Positions 8,844 through 19,095 of a stretch of DNA of 64,000 bases are shown here, piece by piece. Where the stretch lies: positions 62,001 through 126,000 of the forward strand of contig CANRSX010000002.1 of NCBI GenBank assembly GCA_947642555.1, written 5' to 3'. The DNA comes from an uncultured Roseburia sp. (GTDB taxonomy: Bacteria > Bacillota > Clostridia > Lachnospirales > Lachnospiraceae). The notes beneath the pieces are model-generated. The model saw only the letters and a program-made list of their open reading frames with translations. It made no database searches and was not told the DNA's origin. A program made the translations under genes and the position numbers. Position 1 is the stretch's first letter. Every line of letters starts with the position of its first letter.

Positions 8844-9899
8844 TCACCCCCGGACTTCTTCCCCGGCCCCGCGGCCCGACAGCAGCGTGCTTTCCCTGCA
8901 ATAAAGCTTTGTAGCGATCCGGATGTGGCGCGCGGGTGCGTCCGGATGCGTGATGGAGTAGATCAGCTGATCCACGCACACGGCGGCCAGTTCGGACTCG
9001 TAGGTGTGGATGCTGGTGAGAGGAGGCTCTAAGAGCGCGGCAAAGGGCTGATCGTCAAACCCGATGACGGCGATCTCCTCCCCCGGCTTCTTTCCAAGGC
9101 CCCGCAGAATGCGCATAAAGGCCGCTGCGGACAGGTCGCTGTCGCAGAGATAAGCGGTTGCCTGCAGCGGTTCTGAGCCGATCCGGGCGGACATCCGGCC
9201 GATCAGAACATCCACGTCGGCCTGATAGCTGCCGGGGGCGGTATCAGAGGGAGCGGCATCCACCAGGCTGGAAGCCGTAAGCCCGGTTTCCTTTGCGGCG
9301 AGATAAAAGGCGTCGAGGCGCTCCTGCCCGATTCCGCCCGGAAGGGTGCGCACAAATCCAAGCCGTGTGTGCCCCAGGGATTTCAGGTGCACGGCCGCCT
9401 CATGGATCCCGTAAATGTTATCGTGGGTGACCGTTGTGACCGGCAGATGGGAAAGCGCATTCCCGGCAATGACAAAGGGAATGCTGTCCCGAAGCGGCAG
9501 ATCAGACTGCGCGGCGGTCATTCCCCCGCCCAGGCAGAGAAAGCCGTCGGCATCCGCCGGAAGGACAGTGGAAGCGTCATCCATCGCTACAGGCCCCAGG
9601 GGGGTGTAGCCGCTCTGGCGGATGGCTCTGCAGGCCGCCTCGGTAAACTGCGAATAGAGCAGATGGGAATCCTTGCCGGGACCAAAATTACGATCGTAGG
9701 TATAATCCAGGAGCGCGATCGTGCCTTTTGACTCGCTGGCGCGCAGCCGTGTCATATCATATCCGTATGTCTTTGCCGCCTCAAGAATCCGGCTTCTGGT
9801 CTCCTCCGAGATGCCGGGTTTGCCCCGCAGCGCGACGGAGACGGAGGCGGTGCTCACGCCGAGGGAATCGGCCAGCTCTTTCATCGAAATCGTTCCCAT
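8844..9899 (-). CDS. LacI-family transcriptional regulator
   Basis: MKELADSLGVSTASVSVALRGKPGISEETRSRILEAAKTYGYD HTH plus periplasmic-binding-like domain. Confidence 0.93.
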   Translation of the reverse strand: MGTISMKELADSLGVSTASVSVALRGKPGISEETRSRILEAAKTYGYDMTRLRASESKGTIALLDYTYDRNFGPGKDSHLLYSQFTEAACRAIRQSGYTPLGPVAMDDASTVLPADADGFLCLGGGMTAAQSDLPLRDSIPFVIAGNALSHLPVTTVTHDNIYGIHEAAVHLKSLGHTRLGFVRTLPGGIGQERLDAFYLAAKETGLTASSLVDAAPSDTAPGSYQADVDVLIGRMSARIGSEPLQATAYLCDSDLSAAAFMRILRGLGKKPGEEIAVIGFDDQPFAALLEPPLTSIHTYESELAAVCVDQLIYSITHPDAPARHIRIATKLYCRESTLLSGRGAGEEVRG

Positions 9900-9929
9900 G
9901 GATCTGCTTCCTTTCGTTTTCTGTTAAAT

Positions 9930-10189
9930 TCAGATTCTGTCCCGAAAAACATGCGAAATGTCAAACAGCTCAGGTACATCTGCAATGGTGCAATAACAGC
10001 CATTGCTTTTGCTTCGGACATGGGTTCCACAGAATGATAACCGGAACCCTGAATATGCTCAAATCCATTTTTTTCAAAATAGGTTCGTACATCATAATAA
10101 GCATTATGCCAGTCTTTTTTCGGATAATGCTGCTGTAATGCCGCTGTATCCAGGTCAAAATTAATTCCTTTTCGAAGAGAATGATCCAT
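9930..10189 (-). pseudogene. VapD-like endoribonuclease, frame-disrupted by an internal deletion
   Basis: Frame 1: MDHSLRKGINFDLDTAALQQHYPKKDWHNAYYDVRTYFEKNGFEHIQGSGYHSVEPMSEAKAMAVI; the C-terminal CTIADVPELFDISHVFRDRI* resumes in another frame at about 9992. Confidence 0.65.
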
Positions 10190-10194
10190 ACACC

Positions 10195-10485
10195 TTAACT
10201 CCTCAGAAATTCCGTAATCAGATTCTCTTTCGATGTGCCGTTATACCAAAAGCACTCTTTGATATGCTCTGCCAGCCACGAGGTATCTTTCAGGGCAAAA
10301 ATAGCGGCCCAGAATCTGCCATAATCCTGTTTTCTTCCTTTGTCGAGATAAATTCGTTTCCCTGGCTGGCGCTCAATACAGTCCAGGTCCTCAAATTCAA
10401 ATATTTCATCTGTTTTCGCACACATCTGCCTGACAGCATCTGCATCCAGCATTTCCGTATCAAAACTAAGTTCTAACTTATACAT
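10195..10485 (-). CDS. Small protein upstream of the VapD-like pseudogene, probable antitoxin partner
   Basis: MYKLELSFDTEMLDADAVRQMCAKTDEIFEFEDLDCIERQPGKR...; RBS GGAAGGGGATGATATTATG; 5 nt before vapD-like start. Confidence 0.55.
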   Translation of the reverse strand: MYKLELSFDTEMLDADAVRQMCAKTDEIFEFEDLDCIERQPGKRIYLDKGRKQDYGRFWAAIFALKDTSWLAEHIKECFWYNGTSKENLITEFLRS

Positions 10486-10570
10486 AATATCATCCCCTTC
10501 CAAACCATGTACTGTGATAAATCACCTGTCCCTAGTTTAGCATGAGATCCCCAAAAAGTCATCGCTTTTT

Positions 10571-12202
10571 TCAGATGCTTTTTACCACCAGAAGCCAGTC
10601 ATTTCCATCCGGCTTTCCCGGCGCACGCCAGCAGCCCTCCTCCGGGGTCAGCCGTTCCTCGCAGATACTCCACTCCGCCGTCCGCGGATTAAACCACTGC
10701 GCGGTGTAATCGCAGTCCCGCATACCCCGGATCCGGCATCCGCCGCGGGTGTTGGAATTATAGTAGATCACAAAACGGTCAGAGTCCGGTGCGGCGAGGG
10801 TTAAGGGATCATGCATGGTCGGGTGATCCCCTGCCTCCTCAAAATCCCCGAAAGGCGAGACGCCCGGGGTCAGTACGGGCCGCAGCTCCTCAAAGTGCAG
10901 TTCTTCGTAAAATTTCCGCAGATAGCCCATCTGCACGGCGCCGATCCCGTCCACGGCCTCATACCAGGTGATCCCGAAGCGGTTGAATACCTCGAAGGGA
11001 GCCGGATTCTCACTTTTCTCCCAGACCGTATCCCAGATCCCCTGGGCGCCGTAGGTGTAGCCGCAGGCGCCGCACTGAACCGCGGTATATGCCACCCGGC
11101 GAAGCATATCCGCCGTGCACAGGCGGGTTCCGTTTTCCTCTAAGGTGGAGCAGAATTCATACATGGCCTCCCCCTCGACAAAGGGCTTTGCCGGATGGGC
11201 TTTGCAGTAGCTGTAAAAATCGTGGGCGCTGATCCGAAAATCGCCGTGTCCCGCCTGGTTTAAGGTAAAATCATACCAGTCCTCATCATAATAATATTCC
11301 GAAAATGGACGACAGTTGTCGTAATGCGCGGTCTGCAGAGAGTGATAGCCGTCATGCTCCGAGATGTAAAGCGCTACCTCCCGCCACGCGTTGATAAAAT
11401 TCGTCCGGTCCGGCTCCGGCGCATAGCCCGCGACTTCCCCGGCGAGGGTCCACACGACGGGAAGCGCTCCGTAGCGTGCCAGGATGTAGCGCGCGGTATT
11501 CTTCCAGTGCTCCACACCCTCGGAGAAGACGGACATAAACCATCCGAACCCGAGGGCGTTTACCAGCCCCAGGTCGGCGAGATAATACATGCGCCGGTCC
11601 AGCTCCTCCTGATAAAAGGACACATTGGGATATTCCCCCGCTGCCCCCTTCTTCCAGTAGCAGGCTTCCTCCCTGCGGTCCGGCCAGGTGTCGCTGCGCA
11701 GATTGGTCTGATAGACATTATAGCCCTGGCGGACGCGCAGATCGGCCATGCCGCGGAACATGCTCTCCATCCCCGGGTGATTTGATTCGTCCCAGCGCTC
11801 CCGGTACGCAAACTCCCAGTGGGTGTCCCCAAGCCAGAAAAAGGGTGTGCCGTCCGCATGACAGAGAAAGCGCCCGGATTCGTGCACACGGAGGAAACCG
11901 TGGCGGTAAATGGGGAGCTCCCCGATATAGGGCACGCAGGAGATGGTCCCGGTTTCCCCATTGATCCCGGTCTCCTTCGGAGCGGCCACCACCCAGCTCC
12001 AGCTTCCCTCCGCGGTGGGCGCAAAGGCAAATTTGTAGCTGCGTCCGCCGTCCCAGTAGGCCTCTCTCGTGATGGTCTGCCCGTCCGGTCCGGTAAAGGC
12101 AGCCTGAATCGAGACGTCGAGAAACGGGTTGTCATAGTCTGTGGCGATCTCATAAGGGATGATCACCTGCCGCCATGCTTCAGTTGTAAATATCTGTGCC
12201 AT
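10571..12202 (-). CDS. DUF5060/DUF4038/DUF5605-type glycoside hydrolase-like protein
   Basis: Ig-like N-terminus (FTGPDGQTITREAYWDGGRSYKFAFAPTAEGSWSW), FLCHADGTPFFWLGDTHWEFAYRERWDESNHP, C-terminal beta domain; RBS AGGAGGAATTTATCATG. Confidence 0.75.
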   Translation of the reverse strand: MAQIFTTEAWRQVIIPYEIATDYDNPFLDVSIQAAFTGPDGQTITREAYWDGGRSYKFAFAPTAEGSWSWVVAAPKETGINGETGTISCVPYIGELPIYRHGFLRVHESGRFLCHADGTPFFWLGDTHWEFAYRERWDESNHPGMESMFRGMADLRVRQGYNVYQTNLRSDTWPDRREEACYWKKGAAGEYPNVSFYQEELDRRMYYLADLGLVNALGFGWFMSVFSEGVEHWKNTARYILARYGALPVVWTLAGEVAGYAPEPDRTNFINAWREVALYISEHDGYHSLQTAHYDNCRPFSEYYYDEDWYDFTLNQAGHGDFRISAHDFYSYCKAHPAKPFVEGEAMYEFCSTLEENGTRLCTADMLRRVAYTAVQCGACGYTYGAQGIWDTVWEKSENPAPFEVFNRFGITWYEAVDGIGAVQMGYLRKFYEELHFEELRPVLTPGVSPFGDFEEAGDHPTMHDPLTLAAPDSDRFVIYYNSNTRGGCRIRGMRDCDYTAQWFNPRTAEWSICEERLTPEEGCWRAPGKPDGNDWLLVVKSI

Positions 12203-12241
12203 GATAAATTCCTCCTGTCTGAATCTGATTTCTTTTTACAG

Positions 12242-12270
12242 AGCATAGCAGAAAAAACCTAATATGTCAA
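12242..12270 (-). promoter_or_regulatory. Sigma-A-like promoter for the DUF4038 gene
   Basis: Minus strand TTGACA-N17-TATGCT. Confidence 0.75.
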
Positions 12271-12314
12271 TATTATTAGCCTAATAAAATATTTATTGTT
12301 TGCCTAATAATATA

Positions 12315-12342
12315 TTGACATTTAGCAAAAATACTCTATAAT
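12315..12342 (+). promoter_or_regulatory. Sigma-A-like promoter for the alpha/beta hydrolase gene
   Basis: TTGACA-N16-TATAAT. Confidence 0.85.
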
Positions 12343-12402
12343 GAAGAAAAACGATCGGATGCCAAAGGGCAGAGGATCGGATTAAAAAAGGAGGAGACAC
12401 AG

Positions 12403-13911
12403 ATGATTACAGAAGTAAAACAGATTCCGGTGGCGGAGGGGACGCATCCCTTTGCATCCGCGGCGGAGAAATGCGGTTTTTCACAGATCGGATACGTGGA
12501 GGACGAGTACTTCATGAGCGGCACGGCTAACGTTTATGGGGAGAACCCGGATCAGACCCCGTACGTGGAGATCCCGGACGCGCCCTATACCACGCGCCTT
12601 CTGGTCCGCAGGCCAAAGGATGTCAGCCGCTTCAGCGGAAATATTGTGATCGAGGTGTTAAATGCCACGGCGATGATCGACATCGACCGGATGTGGGTGA
12701 ATTCCTGGAAATTTTTCACGAGAAACGGCGATATCTACATCGGCATCACCAGCAAGGGGCAGGTGCTGGACGCCCTGCGGCGCTTTGACCCAGAGCGTTA
12801 CGCGCCGCTAAACTGGGACAACCCGGATCAGAGCCGCACGCCGATTCCAGAGATCGCGGGAGTGCCCATGCTGTTTATGGAGCAGTACGAGAGCGGGCTG
12901 TTCTGGGATATGTTAATCGACCTGGCCCGCCTGCTGCGGAAGGATGAGGAGAAGAACCCGCTGCGCATGTACGGAAGGCCGCACCTGTTTCTGACCGGCT
13001 GGTCGCAGTCGGGCGGATATATCGCGCGGATCCTCCACTCCTTTGCCTATCTGCCAGAGATCGAGAAGGACGGACCGCTCTTCGACGGCTATCTGATGGC
13101 AGGCTGCGGGGCGTCGGACGCGCCCATGAACGCCTACAGCTCGGCCTTTGTCTTCGGGCAGAGCGGCATCCCCCAGGGCAGCATTCTCGGGGGAAAAGAG
13201 CCGCTGATCGCGATCAATACGGAGAGCGAGAATAAATATGCCTACTGGCACGGCGATTTTGACGAGCCGGAGTTTAAATTCCGCACCTGGCAGATCCCGG
13301 CGTCAAGCCATGATACGGCATATAATCTGTTAGAGTATTACGAGGGATATCAGAGGGAGGATCTTGACCGGATCGGCATCGGAAACGAATGGTACGGCTG
13401 TGAGGGCGAGCCCATGGACTGCCCCTATGAGGCGATCTTCAATGCGGCTTTCTTCCATTTATATAACTGGGCCATAAAGGGAATCCCGGCTCCCCACGCA
13501 CCGGCGATTCAGACGCGCATGACGTATCAGGCCCCCGGGCAGAAGGGATTTTTCACAAACCGCGTGGAAAACGTGACCGACGCCTTCGGAAATGCAGTGG
13601 GCGGAATTCGTCACCCGGCGGTGGATTGCCCCACCGGTACGTATACCAGTTACAGCAGGATGGCGGACGGAAACATGCAGGAAATGTTCGGCCACGTAAA
13701 GCCATTTGACGCGGAAATACTGTGCGCACTTTACGGGGATCTGGCGCATTACAGGACGCTTGTGGAAAAGAGCGCCGCGCAGGCCGTGGCAGGCGGGTAT
13801 GTGCTGCCGGAGGACGAGGCGGAGCTTGTGGAGCGCGTGGTGGCCGCGGCGAAGCGGCGGGGGCTTGCAGAAACAGCAGCGTCCGCGGATTCTACCATTT
13901 TGTGCAAATAG
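12403..13911 (+). CDS. Alpha/beta hydrolase domain-containing protein (putative esterase)
   Basis: RLLVRRPKDVSRFSGNIVIEVLNATAMIDIDRMW... and nucleophile-elbow-like FLTGWSQSGGYIARI. Confidence 0.75.
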   Translation: MITEVKQIPVAEGTHPFASAAEKCGFSQIGYVEDEYFMSGTANVYGENPDQTPYVEIPDAPYTTRLLVRRPKDVSRFSGNIVIEVLNATAMIDIDRMWVNSWKFFTRNGDIYIGITSKGQVLDALRRFDPERYAPLNWDNPDQSRTPIPEIAGVPMLFMEQYESGLFWDMLIDLARLLRKDEEKNPLRMYGRPHLFLTGWSQSGGYIARILHSFAYLPEIEKDGPLFDGYLMAGCGASDAPMNAYSSAFVFGQSGIPQGSILGGKEPLIAINTESENKYAYWHGDFDEPEFKFRTWQIPASSHDTAYNLLEYYEGYQREDLDRIGIGNEWYGCEGEPMDCPYEAIFNAAFFHLYNWAIKGIPAPHAPAIQTRMTYQAPGQKGFFTNRVENVTDAFGNAVGGIRHPAVDCPTGTYTSYSRMADGNMQEMFGHVKPFDAEILCALYGDLAHYRTLVEKSAAQAVAGGYVLPEDEAELVERVVAAAKRRGLAETAASADSTILCK

Positions 13912-14019
13912 AAAGTAGGAATTTTGCAAGACAGACTCACCTCGCGGCATTAAGATAAAAATGCATTCTCCGGAGGATGTCAGAACAATATGTGATTAAA
14001 GATGAACGAGGTGAGAGAG

Positions 14020-15585
14020 ATGAAAAAAGCAGTATCAGTTCTTTTAACAGCAGCCCTTGGCATGTCTCTGCTCGCAGGCTGCGGCGGGACAGACAGCGGG
14101 CAGGGCGCATCGGCAGCAGGCGGATCCGCATCGGACAGCGCCGCAGCGGATCATGCCGCAGGGAATACGGAGGCGCCCCCGGAGACTGCCCCGGAAGATA
14201 TGTACACGGTTACAATGGTCTATGTCGGCAATGAACAGGCGGATATGGATCTGGTGGAGGCGGAGATGAACAAAATCCTGGCCAGGGAAGTCGGTGCGCA
14301 GATCGATATACAGGCCCTTGGCTGGGGTACTTATCAGCAGCAGCTTCAGCTGATGCTTTCCGGCGGAGAAAAGCTGGATCTTGTTCCTGTTTTCTTAAAT
14401 AACGCGAACAGCTATATCTCCAGCGGACAGGTGATCGACATGACGGATCTGATCGATCAGTACGGGACAAATATTAAGGAAAGCCTTGGCGAGGATATCG
14501 CAAAGGTATCTGCGGTAAATAATTATGTTTATGGCGTCCCGGTGGAAAAGGAGTGGTATACGGACAGCTGTATCCTGATGAGAAAGGATATTGTGGACAA
14601 ATACAATATCGATGTCTCAAAGGTGACGAGCCTGGAGGACTGCGAGGAGATCTTTGCGATTGTAAAGGAAAATGAACCGGACATGAAGATTATCGTCGGT
14701 TCCAAGGATGCGGGCCTCCTGGGGGCAGTCGGCTTCGCGGATATCCTGCTGGACGGCTTCGGCGTGCTGGAGGACGGCGGGCAGTCCACAACGGTAAAAA
14801 ATCTTTATGAGACCGATACCTATGTCCACTATGCGAAGCTTGTTCATGAGTTTTATGAAAAGGGATATATCGATAAGGATATGCCCACTAACACGGATTC
14901 GGTGCCATCCATCATGAAAACCGGCAACGCCTTCTGCTATCCGGCGTCCTATAAGCCGGGGGTTGTGGAGCAGTCTTCGCTGGAATGCGGCTGCGAGCTT
15001 GTGGCGGCGAAAATCCAGCCGGTGGATCCGTACTGCAACAATAACGGCGTAAGCTTTGTCTCCTGGGGAATTGCCAGACAGTCTGAAAACCCGGAGATGG
15101 CGATGAAGGTTCTCGACTTTATGTACGGAAGCGCGGAATTTATGAACCTGTTTAACTGGGGCATCGAGGGGGAGCACTATGTGGTGCTTGACGAGGAAAA
15201 TGATATCATCGGCTTCCCGGAAGGGGTGGATGCAGGAAATACAAGGTACAACCTAAATCTCGGCTGGGAACTCCCGAATCAGTTTGCGATGCACATCTGG
15301 GAGGGGAATTCCAGGGAGACCATGCAGCTTCAGCAGGAGATGAACGAGACCGCCATGAAATCAAAGGCGCTGGGCTTTATGTATGATTACAGCAACCTGA
15401 CCAATGAGCTGACGGCGTTAAACAATGTGGTCAGTGAATACCGGACTACTCTTGGCTGCGGACTGGAGGATCCGGAGGCGGTGCTGGCTGAGATGAACGA
15501 GAAGCTGTACAAGGCCGGTCTTCAGACTGTGATCGACGAGAAGCAGAGGCAGTTCGACGAGTGGCTCGCCGCCCGGGGAGAGTAA
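14020..15585 (+). CDS. Extracellular solute-binding lipoprotein of a carbohydrate ABC transporter
   Basis: Lipobox LLAGCGG; followed by two LplB/YtcP-type permeases. Confidence 0.9.
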   Translation: MKKAVSVLLTAALGMSLLAGCGGTDSGQGASAAGGSASDSAAADHAAGNTEAPPETAPEDMYTVTMVYVGNEQADMDLVEAEMNKILAREVGAQIDIQALGWGTYQQQLQLMLSGGEKLDLVPVFLNNANSYISSGQVIDMTDLIDQYGTNIKESLGEDIAKVSAVNNYVYGVPVEKEWYTDSCILMRKDIVDKYNIDVSKVTSLEDCEEIFAIVKENEPDMKIIVGSKDAGLLGAVGFADILLDGFGVLEDGGQSTTVKNLYETDTYVHYAKLVHEFYEKGYIDKDMPTNTDSVPSIMKTGNAFCYPASYKPGVVEQSSLECGCELVAAKIQPVDPYCNNNGVSFVSWGIARQSENPEMAMKVLDFMYGSAEFMNLFNWGIEGEHYVVLDEENDIIGFPEGVDAGNTRYNLNLGWELPNQFAMHIWEGNSRETMQLQQEMNETAMKSKALGFMYDYSNLTNELTALNNVVSEYRTTLGCGLEDPEAVLAEMNEKLYKAGLQTVIDEKQRQFDEWLAARGE

Positions 15586-15589
15586 GGCT

Positions 15590-16516
15590 ATGAGAGAAAA
15601 GCAAAAAAACAGGCGCAGGATGAAGCGCTGGCTTCCGCTTTTCCTGATGATGGCTCCGGGGCTGATCTACATCTTTATCAACAACTATATCCCGATGTTC
15701 GGACTGGTCATCGCATTTAAAAAGGTGAATTTTCAGGATGGGATCCTGGGAAGCCCCTGGGTCGGATTCAGCAATTTTAAATTTCTGTTCACCACAGAAG
15801 ACGCGTATGTCATAACGAGAAACACGATTCTGTATAATGTGCTGTTTATCACCTTGAATACGGTGCTGGGAATCATGCTTGCGATTTTTATCTGCGACAT
15901 CGCGGCGGAACGGATGAGGAAGTTTTATCAGAGCACGGTGCTGCTGCCCTATCTGATGTCCATCGTGATCATCAGCTATATTGTATACGCGTTCCTTGCA
16001 ACGGAAAACGGGATGATCAACAACAGTATCCTGCCGCTGCTTGGAAAAGAGCCGGTGTCCTGGTATTCGACAGCCGGGGCCTGGCCTCTGATCCTGACAC
16101 TGGTAAATATATGGAAGGGGCTTGGCTATGGATGTCTGATCTATATATCCTCCATCAACGGGATCGATCGGGAATATTTTGAGGCGGCCGGGCTGGACGG
16201 CGCCAGCAAATGGCAGCAGATCCGTTACATTACCCTGCCGGCGCTGGTGCCATCGGTTATCACACTGACGCTGCTCTCAGTGGGAAAGATATTTTATTCG
16301 GATTTCGGCCTGTTTTATCAGGTTCCTCTGGATTCCGGATCCATATATTCGACCACAAATGTAATTGATACTTATGTGTACAGAGGACTCTTAAAGCTGG
16401 GAAATATCGGCATGTCCTCGGCGGCAGGCTTCTATCAGTCGCTGGTGGGATTTGTGCTCGTACTGGGCGCGAATCTGATTGTGCGCAGGGTCAGCAAAGA
16501 AAATGCGCTGTTTTAG
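15590..16516 (+). CDS. Carbohydrate ABC transporter permease (LplB-like)
   Basis: EAAGLDGASKWQQIRYITLPAL loop; 6 TM segments. Confidence 0.92.
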   Translation: MREKQKNRRRMKRWLPLFLMMAPGLIYIFINNYIPMFGLVIAFKKVNFQDGILGSPWVGFSNFKFLFTTEDAYVITRNTILYNVLFITLNTVLGIMLAIFICDIAAERMRKFYQSTVLLPYLMSIVIISYIVYAFLATENGMINNSILPLLGKEPVSWYSTAGAWPLILTLVNIWKGLGYGCLIYISSINGIDREYFEAAGLDGASKWQQIRYITLPALVPSVITLTLLSVGKIFYSDFGLFYQVPLDSGSIYSTTNVIDTYVYRGLLKLGNIGMSSAAGFYQSLVGFVLVLGANLIVRRVSKENALF

Positions 16517-16529
16517 GGAGGGATGAGAG

Positions 16530-17426
16530 ATGATACGTTCAAAATCAAACCGGCGTTTTCAGATTCTGGCGCATACGGTCCTGATCATTTTTTCGCTGTA
16601 TATCATTCTGCCGTTTATCCTGCTGTTTTTGTCCTCGGTGACGGAGGAGAATACGCTGCTGCGCAACGGGTATTCCTTTTTCCCGGCAAAGCTTTCGCTG
16701 GAATCCTACCGGTATATTTTCCAGAACGCGCCCCTGATTTTCCGGGCATACGGGATTACCATCATCGTGACGCTGATCGGGACCTTTATCAATATTTTCC
16801 TGTCCGTGATGGTGGCTTACCCGCTGTCGCTGAAAAATTTCCCGTTCCGCAGGACGATTACGTTTTATCTGTTTTTTACCATGCTCTTTAACGGAGGGCT
16901 GGTGCCGACCTACCTGATGTATTCGAATTTCTTCCACATTAAAAATACGCTGTTTGCGCTGATTGTGCCCTCGTTTCTGATGTCGGCGATGAATGTGCTG
17001 CTGATTCGGACCTATATTGCAAACAGCATACCGGAGGCGCTGTTCGAGGCGGCGCAGGTGGACGGCGCGCTGGAGACCCGGATTTTCTTTCAGATTGTGC
17101 TGCCGCTCTCCAAACCAATCCTTGTGACCATGGGGCTGTTTTCCGGGCTGGCATACTGGAATGACTGGACGAACGGGCTGTACTACATTACGGATTCGAA
17201 GCTTTATTCCATTCAGAATCTGCTGAATAAGATGATTACGGATATTCAGGTCTTAACGACGGATGCAAATATCGCGGCGCAGGCGGGAAGCGAGATCGCG
17301 AAGATCCCGGCAGTTGGGATCCGGATGGCGATTGCCGTGGTGGCCATGCTGCCGGTGATGGTGCTGTTTCCCTTTATGCAGAAATACTTCCAGAAGGGAA
17401 TTGCCCTGGGAGCGGTAAAGGGATAA
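16530..17426 (+). CDS. Carbohydrate ABC transporter permease (YtcP/LplC-like)
   Basis: EAAQVDGALETRIFFQIVLPLSKPIL loop. Confidence 0.92.
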   Translation: MIRSKSNRRFQILAHTVLIIFSLYIILPFILLFLSSVTEENTLLRNGYSFFPAKLSLESYRYIFQNAPLIFRAYGITIIVTLIGTFINIFLSVMVAYPLSLKNFPFRRTITFYLFFTMLFNGGLVPTYLMYSNFFHIKNTLFALIVPSFLMSAMNVLLIRTYIANSIPEALFEAAQVDGALETRIFFQIVLPLSKPILVTMGLFSGLAYWNDWTNGLYYITDSKLYSIQNLLNKMITDIQVLTTDANIAAQAGSEIAKIPAVGIRMAIAVVAMLPVMVLFPFMQKYFQKGIALGAVKG

Positions 17427-17454
17427 GACTTCAGTCGAAAGGGAGAAAGACGGG

Positions 17455-19095
17455 ATGCGAAGCGGACATAAGAGATTCATGAAAAAGAACATTATGTATC
17501 TGTTATGCCTGCTGACGGCATCCCTTTTTCTCGCGGTATTTTACAGCTGGATCATGCTGGGAAAGTACGAGAAGCAGGCAGGACAGAACCGGGATCTGCT
17601 TTTGGAATTTTACAGGAAATCCACGGATGAGGAGCTTGAGAGGCTGAACGGCCAGATCCTCATATTTCTGCTGGAGGATACGGATGTGAACGAACGGATT
17701 CCCCGGATCTGGGCGGATACGGACGGATTTCAGGAGATGATGCGTGTGAATGCCAGGAATGACGTAAACAGGCGTCTTCTGGAAATGAGCCGCTATTACG
17801 GGGAGCGCTATAATTTCTGGTATTATGACAGGGACAGGGGGATTTACTGTGAATCCGGAAACGGCACATATGAATCGAAGAGGCGGTTTCGTCAGACCGT
17901 GACAAAGCTTTGCGATGGAGATGCAATGCCCCTCACAAAACGGCAGCAATGGTTTCTGCTGGATGCGGGAGGGGAGCTTTTTGCCGTCTCGGCATATCAG
18001 GAGGACGGGCGCTATGCGGGATGTGAGATCCCTGCGGATGAACTGGCCCGGTCTCTTTACGATATGGAGGGCTCCGGCGTCTGGGAGATCTGCGTCAGAG
18101 CTTCTGAAATTCCGCCGGACAGCGAATATTCTGAGATCAGGCTGGAATATGCGGAATTTGATTTTTATCTTGCGGGCCCAAACGGGATGCAGCGGCAGGC
18201 GGACAGCTACAGAATTATTACATTTGTAATTGCAATGCTGATTACAGTGTTGCTCTTTTGGCTGATCTGGTTTGCCAGAGCCGGCGTGATAAAGCCGTTA
18301 CAGGTATTTTCGGAAAATATCCGCAGGTTCCGCGAGACGGGAAGCTTTGACATGAGAGGGATCTACGGTGAATTTGAGGAGACCGGACAGCTGCTGGAGG
18401 AGCTTTGGGAGGAGATCGGGCAGCTGAAGGTGAGCATCTATGAGGAGAGGCTGGAAAAACAGAAGGCGGAGCTGGATTACCTCTCCCTTCAGATCCGCCC
18501 TCATTTTTATATCAACTGTATGAGCAATATCTGCAGTCTTGCACGGATGAAATGCTACTATGAGATTGAAGATCTCACGATTTATGTATCCGATTATCTG
18601 CGGTCCGTCTTCCGCACGGGGATGGTGCCCGTGCCCCTTGAGGAAGAGCTGGAAAGTATCCGCAACTATCTGGAGATTCATAAGATCCTCTATCGGGACG
18701 GGCTGGAGTACGAGATCCTGGAGGAGGAGACGAAAGACTGCCGGATACCGCCTCTGGTCCTGCAGGTATTTGTGGAAAACTGTATCCGGCATACGGCGGA
18801 TGCCGTGGGGGAGCTTCGGATCCGGGTACACGCGTGGACAGAGAGCGGAAGGCCTGGGATGCTGCGGATCCGGATCGGGGATAACGGTCCCGGGTTTCCG
18901 GATGATATGACAGAGAGAGACTGGCGGAAGGATCAGTCGGCCTCTGACAGCCGGTTTCACGTCGGGCTTCGGAATGTGTTCACACGCCTGCAGCTGATGT
19001 ATGGGGACGCTGCGGGAATTATCCTTTCGAATAAGGAAGAGGGAGGCGCCTGCGCGGAGGTTTTTCTTCCCGCGGCGGATATGGAGGAGAGATGA
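17455..19095 (+). CDS. YesM-like sensor histidine kinase
   Basis: His_kinase motif LDYLSLQIRPHFYINCMSNI; HATPase DNGPGF. Confidence 0.9.
   Translation: MRSGHKRFMKKNIMYLLCLLTASLFLAVFYSWIMLGKYEKQAGQNRDLLLEFYRKSTDEELERLNGQILIFLLEDTDVNERIPRIWADTDGFQEMMRVNARNDVNRRLLEMSRYYGERYNFWYYDRDRGIYCESGNGTYESKRRFRQTVTKLCDGDAMPLTKRQQWFLLDAGGELFAVSAYQEDGRYAGCEIPADELARSLYDMEGSGVWEICVRASEIPPDSEYSEIRLEYAEFDFYLAGPNGMQRQADSYRIITFVIAMLITVLLFWLIWFARAGVIKPLQVFSENIRRFRETGSFDMRGIYGEFEETGQLLEELWEEIGQLKVSIYEERLEKQKAELDYLSLQIRPHFYINCMSNICSLARMKCYYEIEDLTIYVSDYLRSVFRTGMVPVPLEEELESIRNYLEIHKILYRDGLEYEILEEETKDCRIPPLVLQVFVENCIRHTADAVGELRIRVHAWTESGRPGMLRIRIGDNGPGFPDDMTERDWRKDQSASDSRFHVGLRNVFTRLQLMYGDAAGIILSNKEEGGACAEVFLPAADMEER

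Noticed and set aside
16523-16891. 122-aa plus-strand ORF overlapping the permease start
   Set aside because: Out-of-frame with a clear YtcP/LplC-type permease; no independent support.
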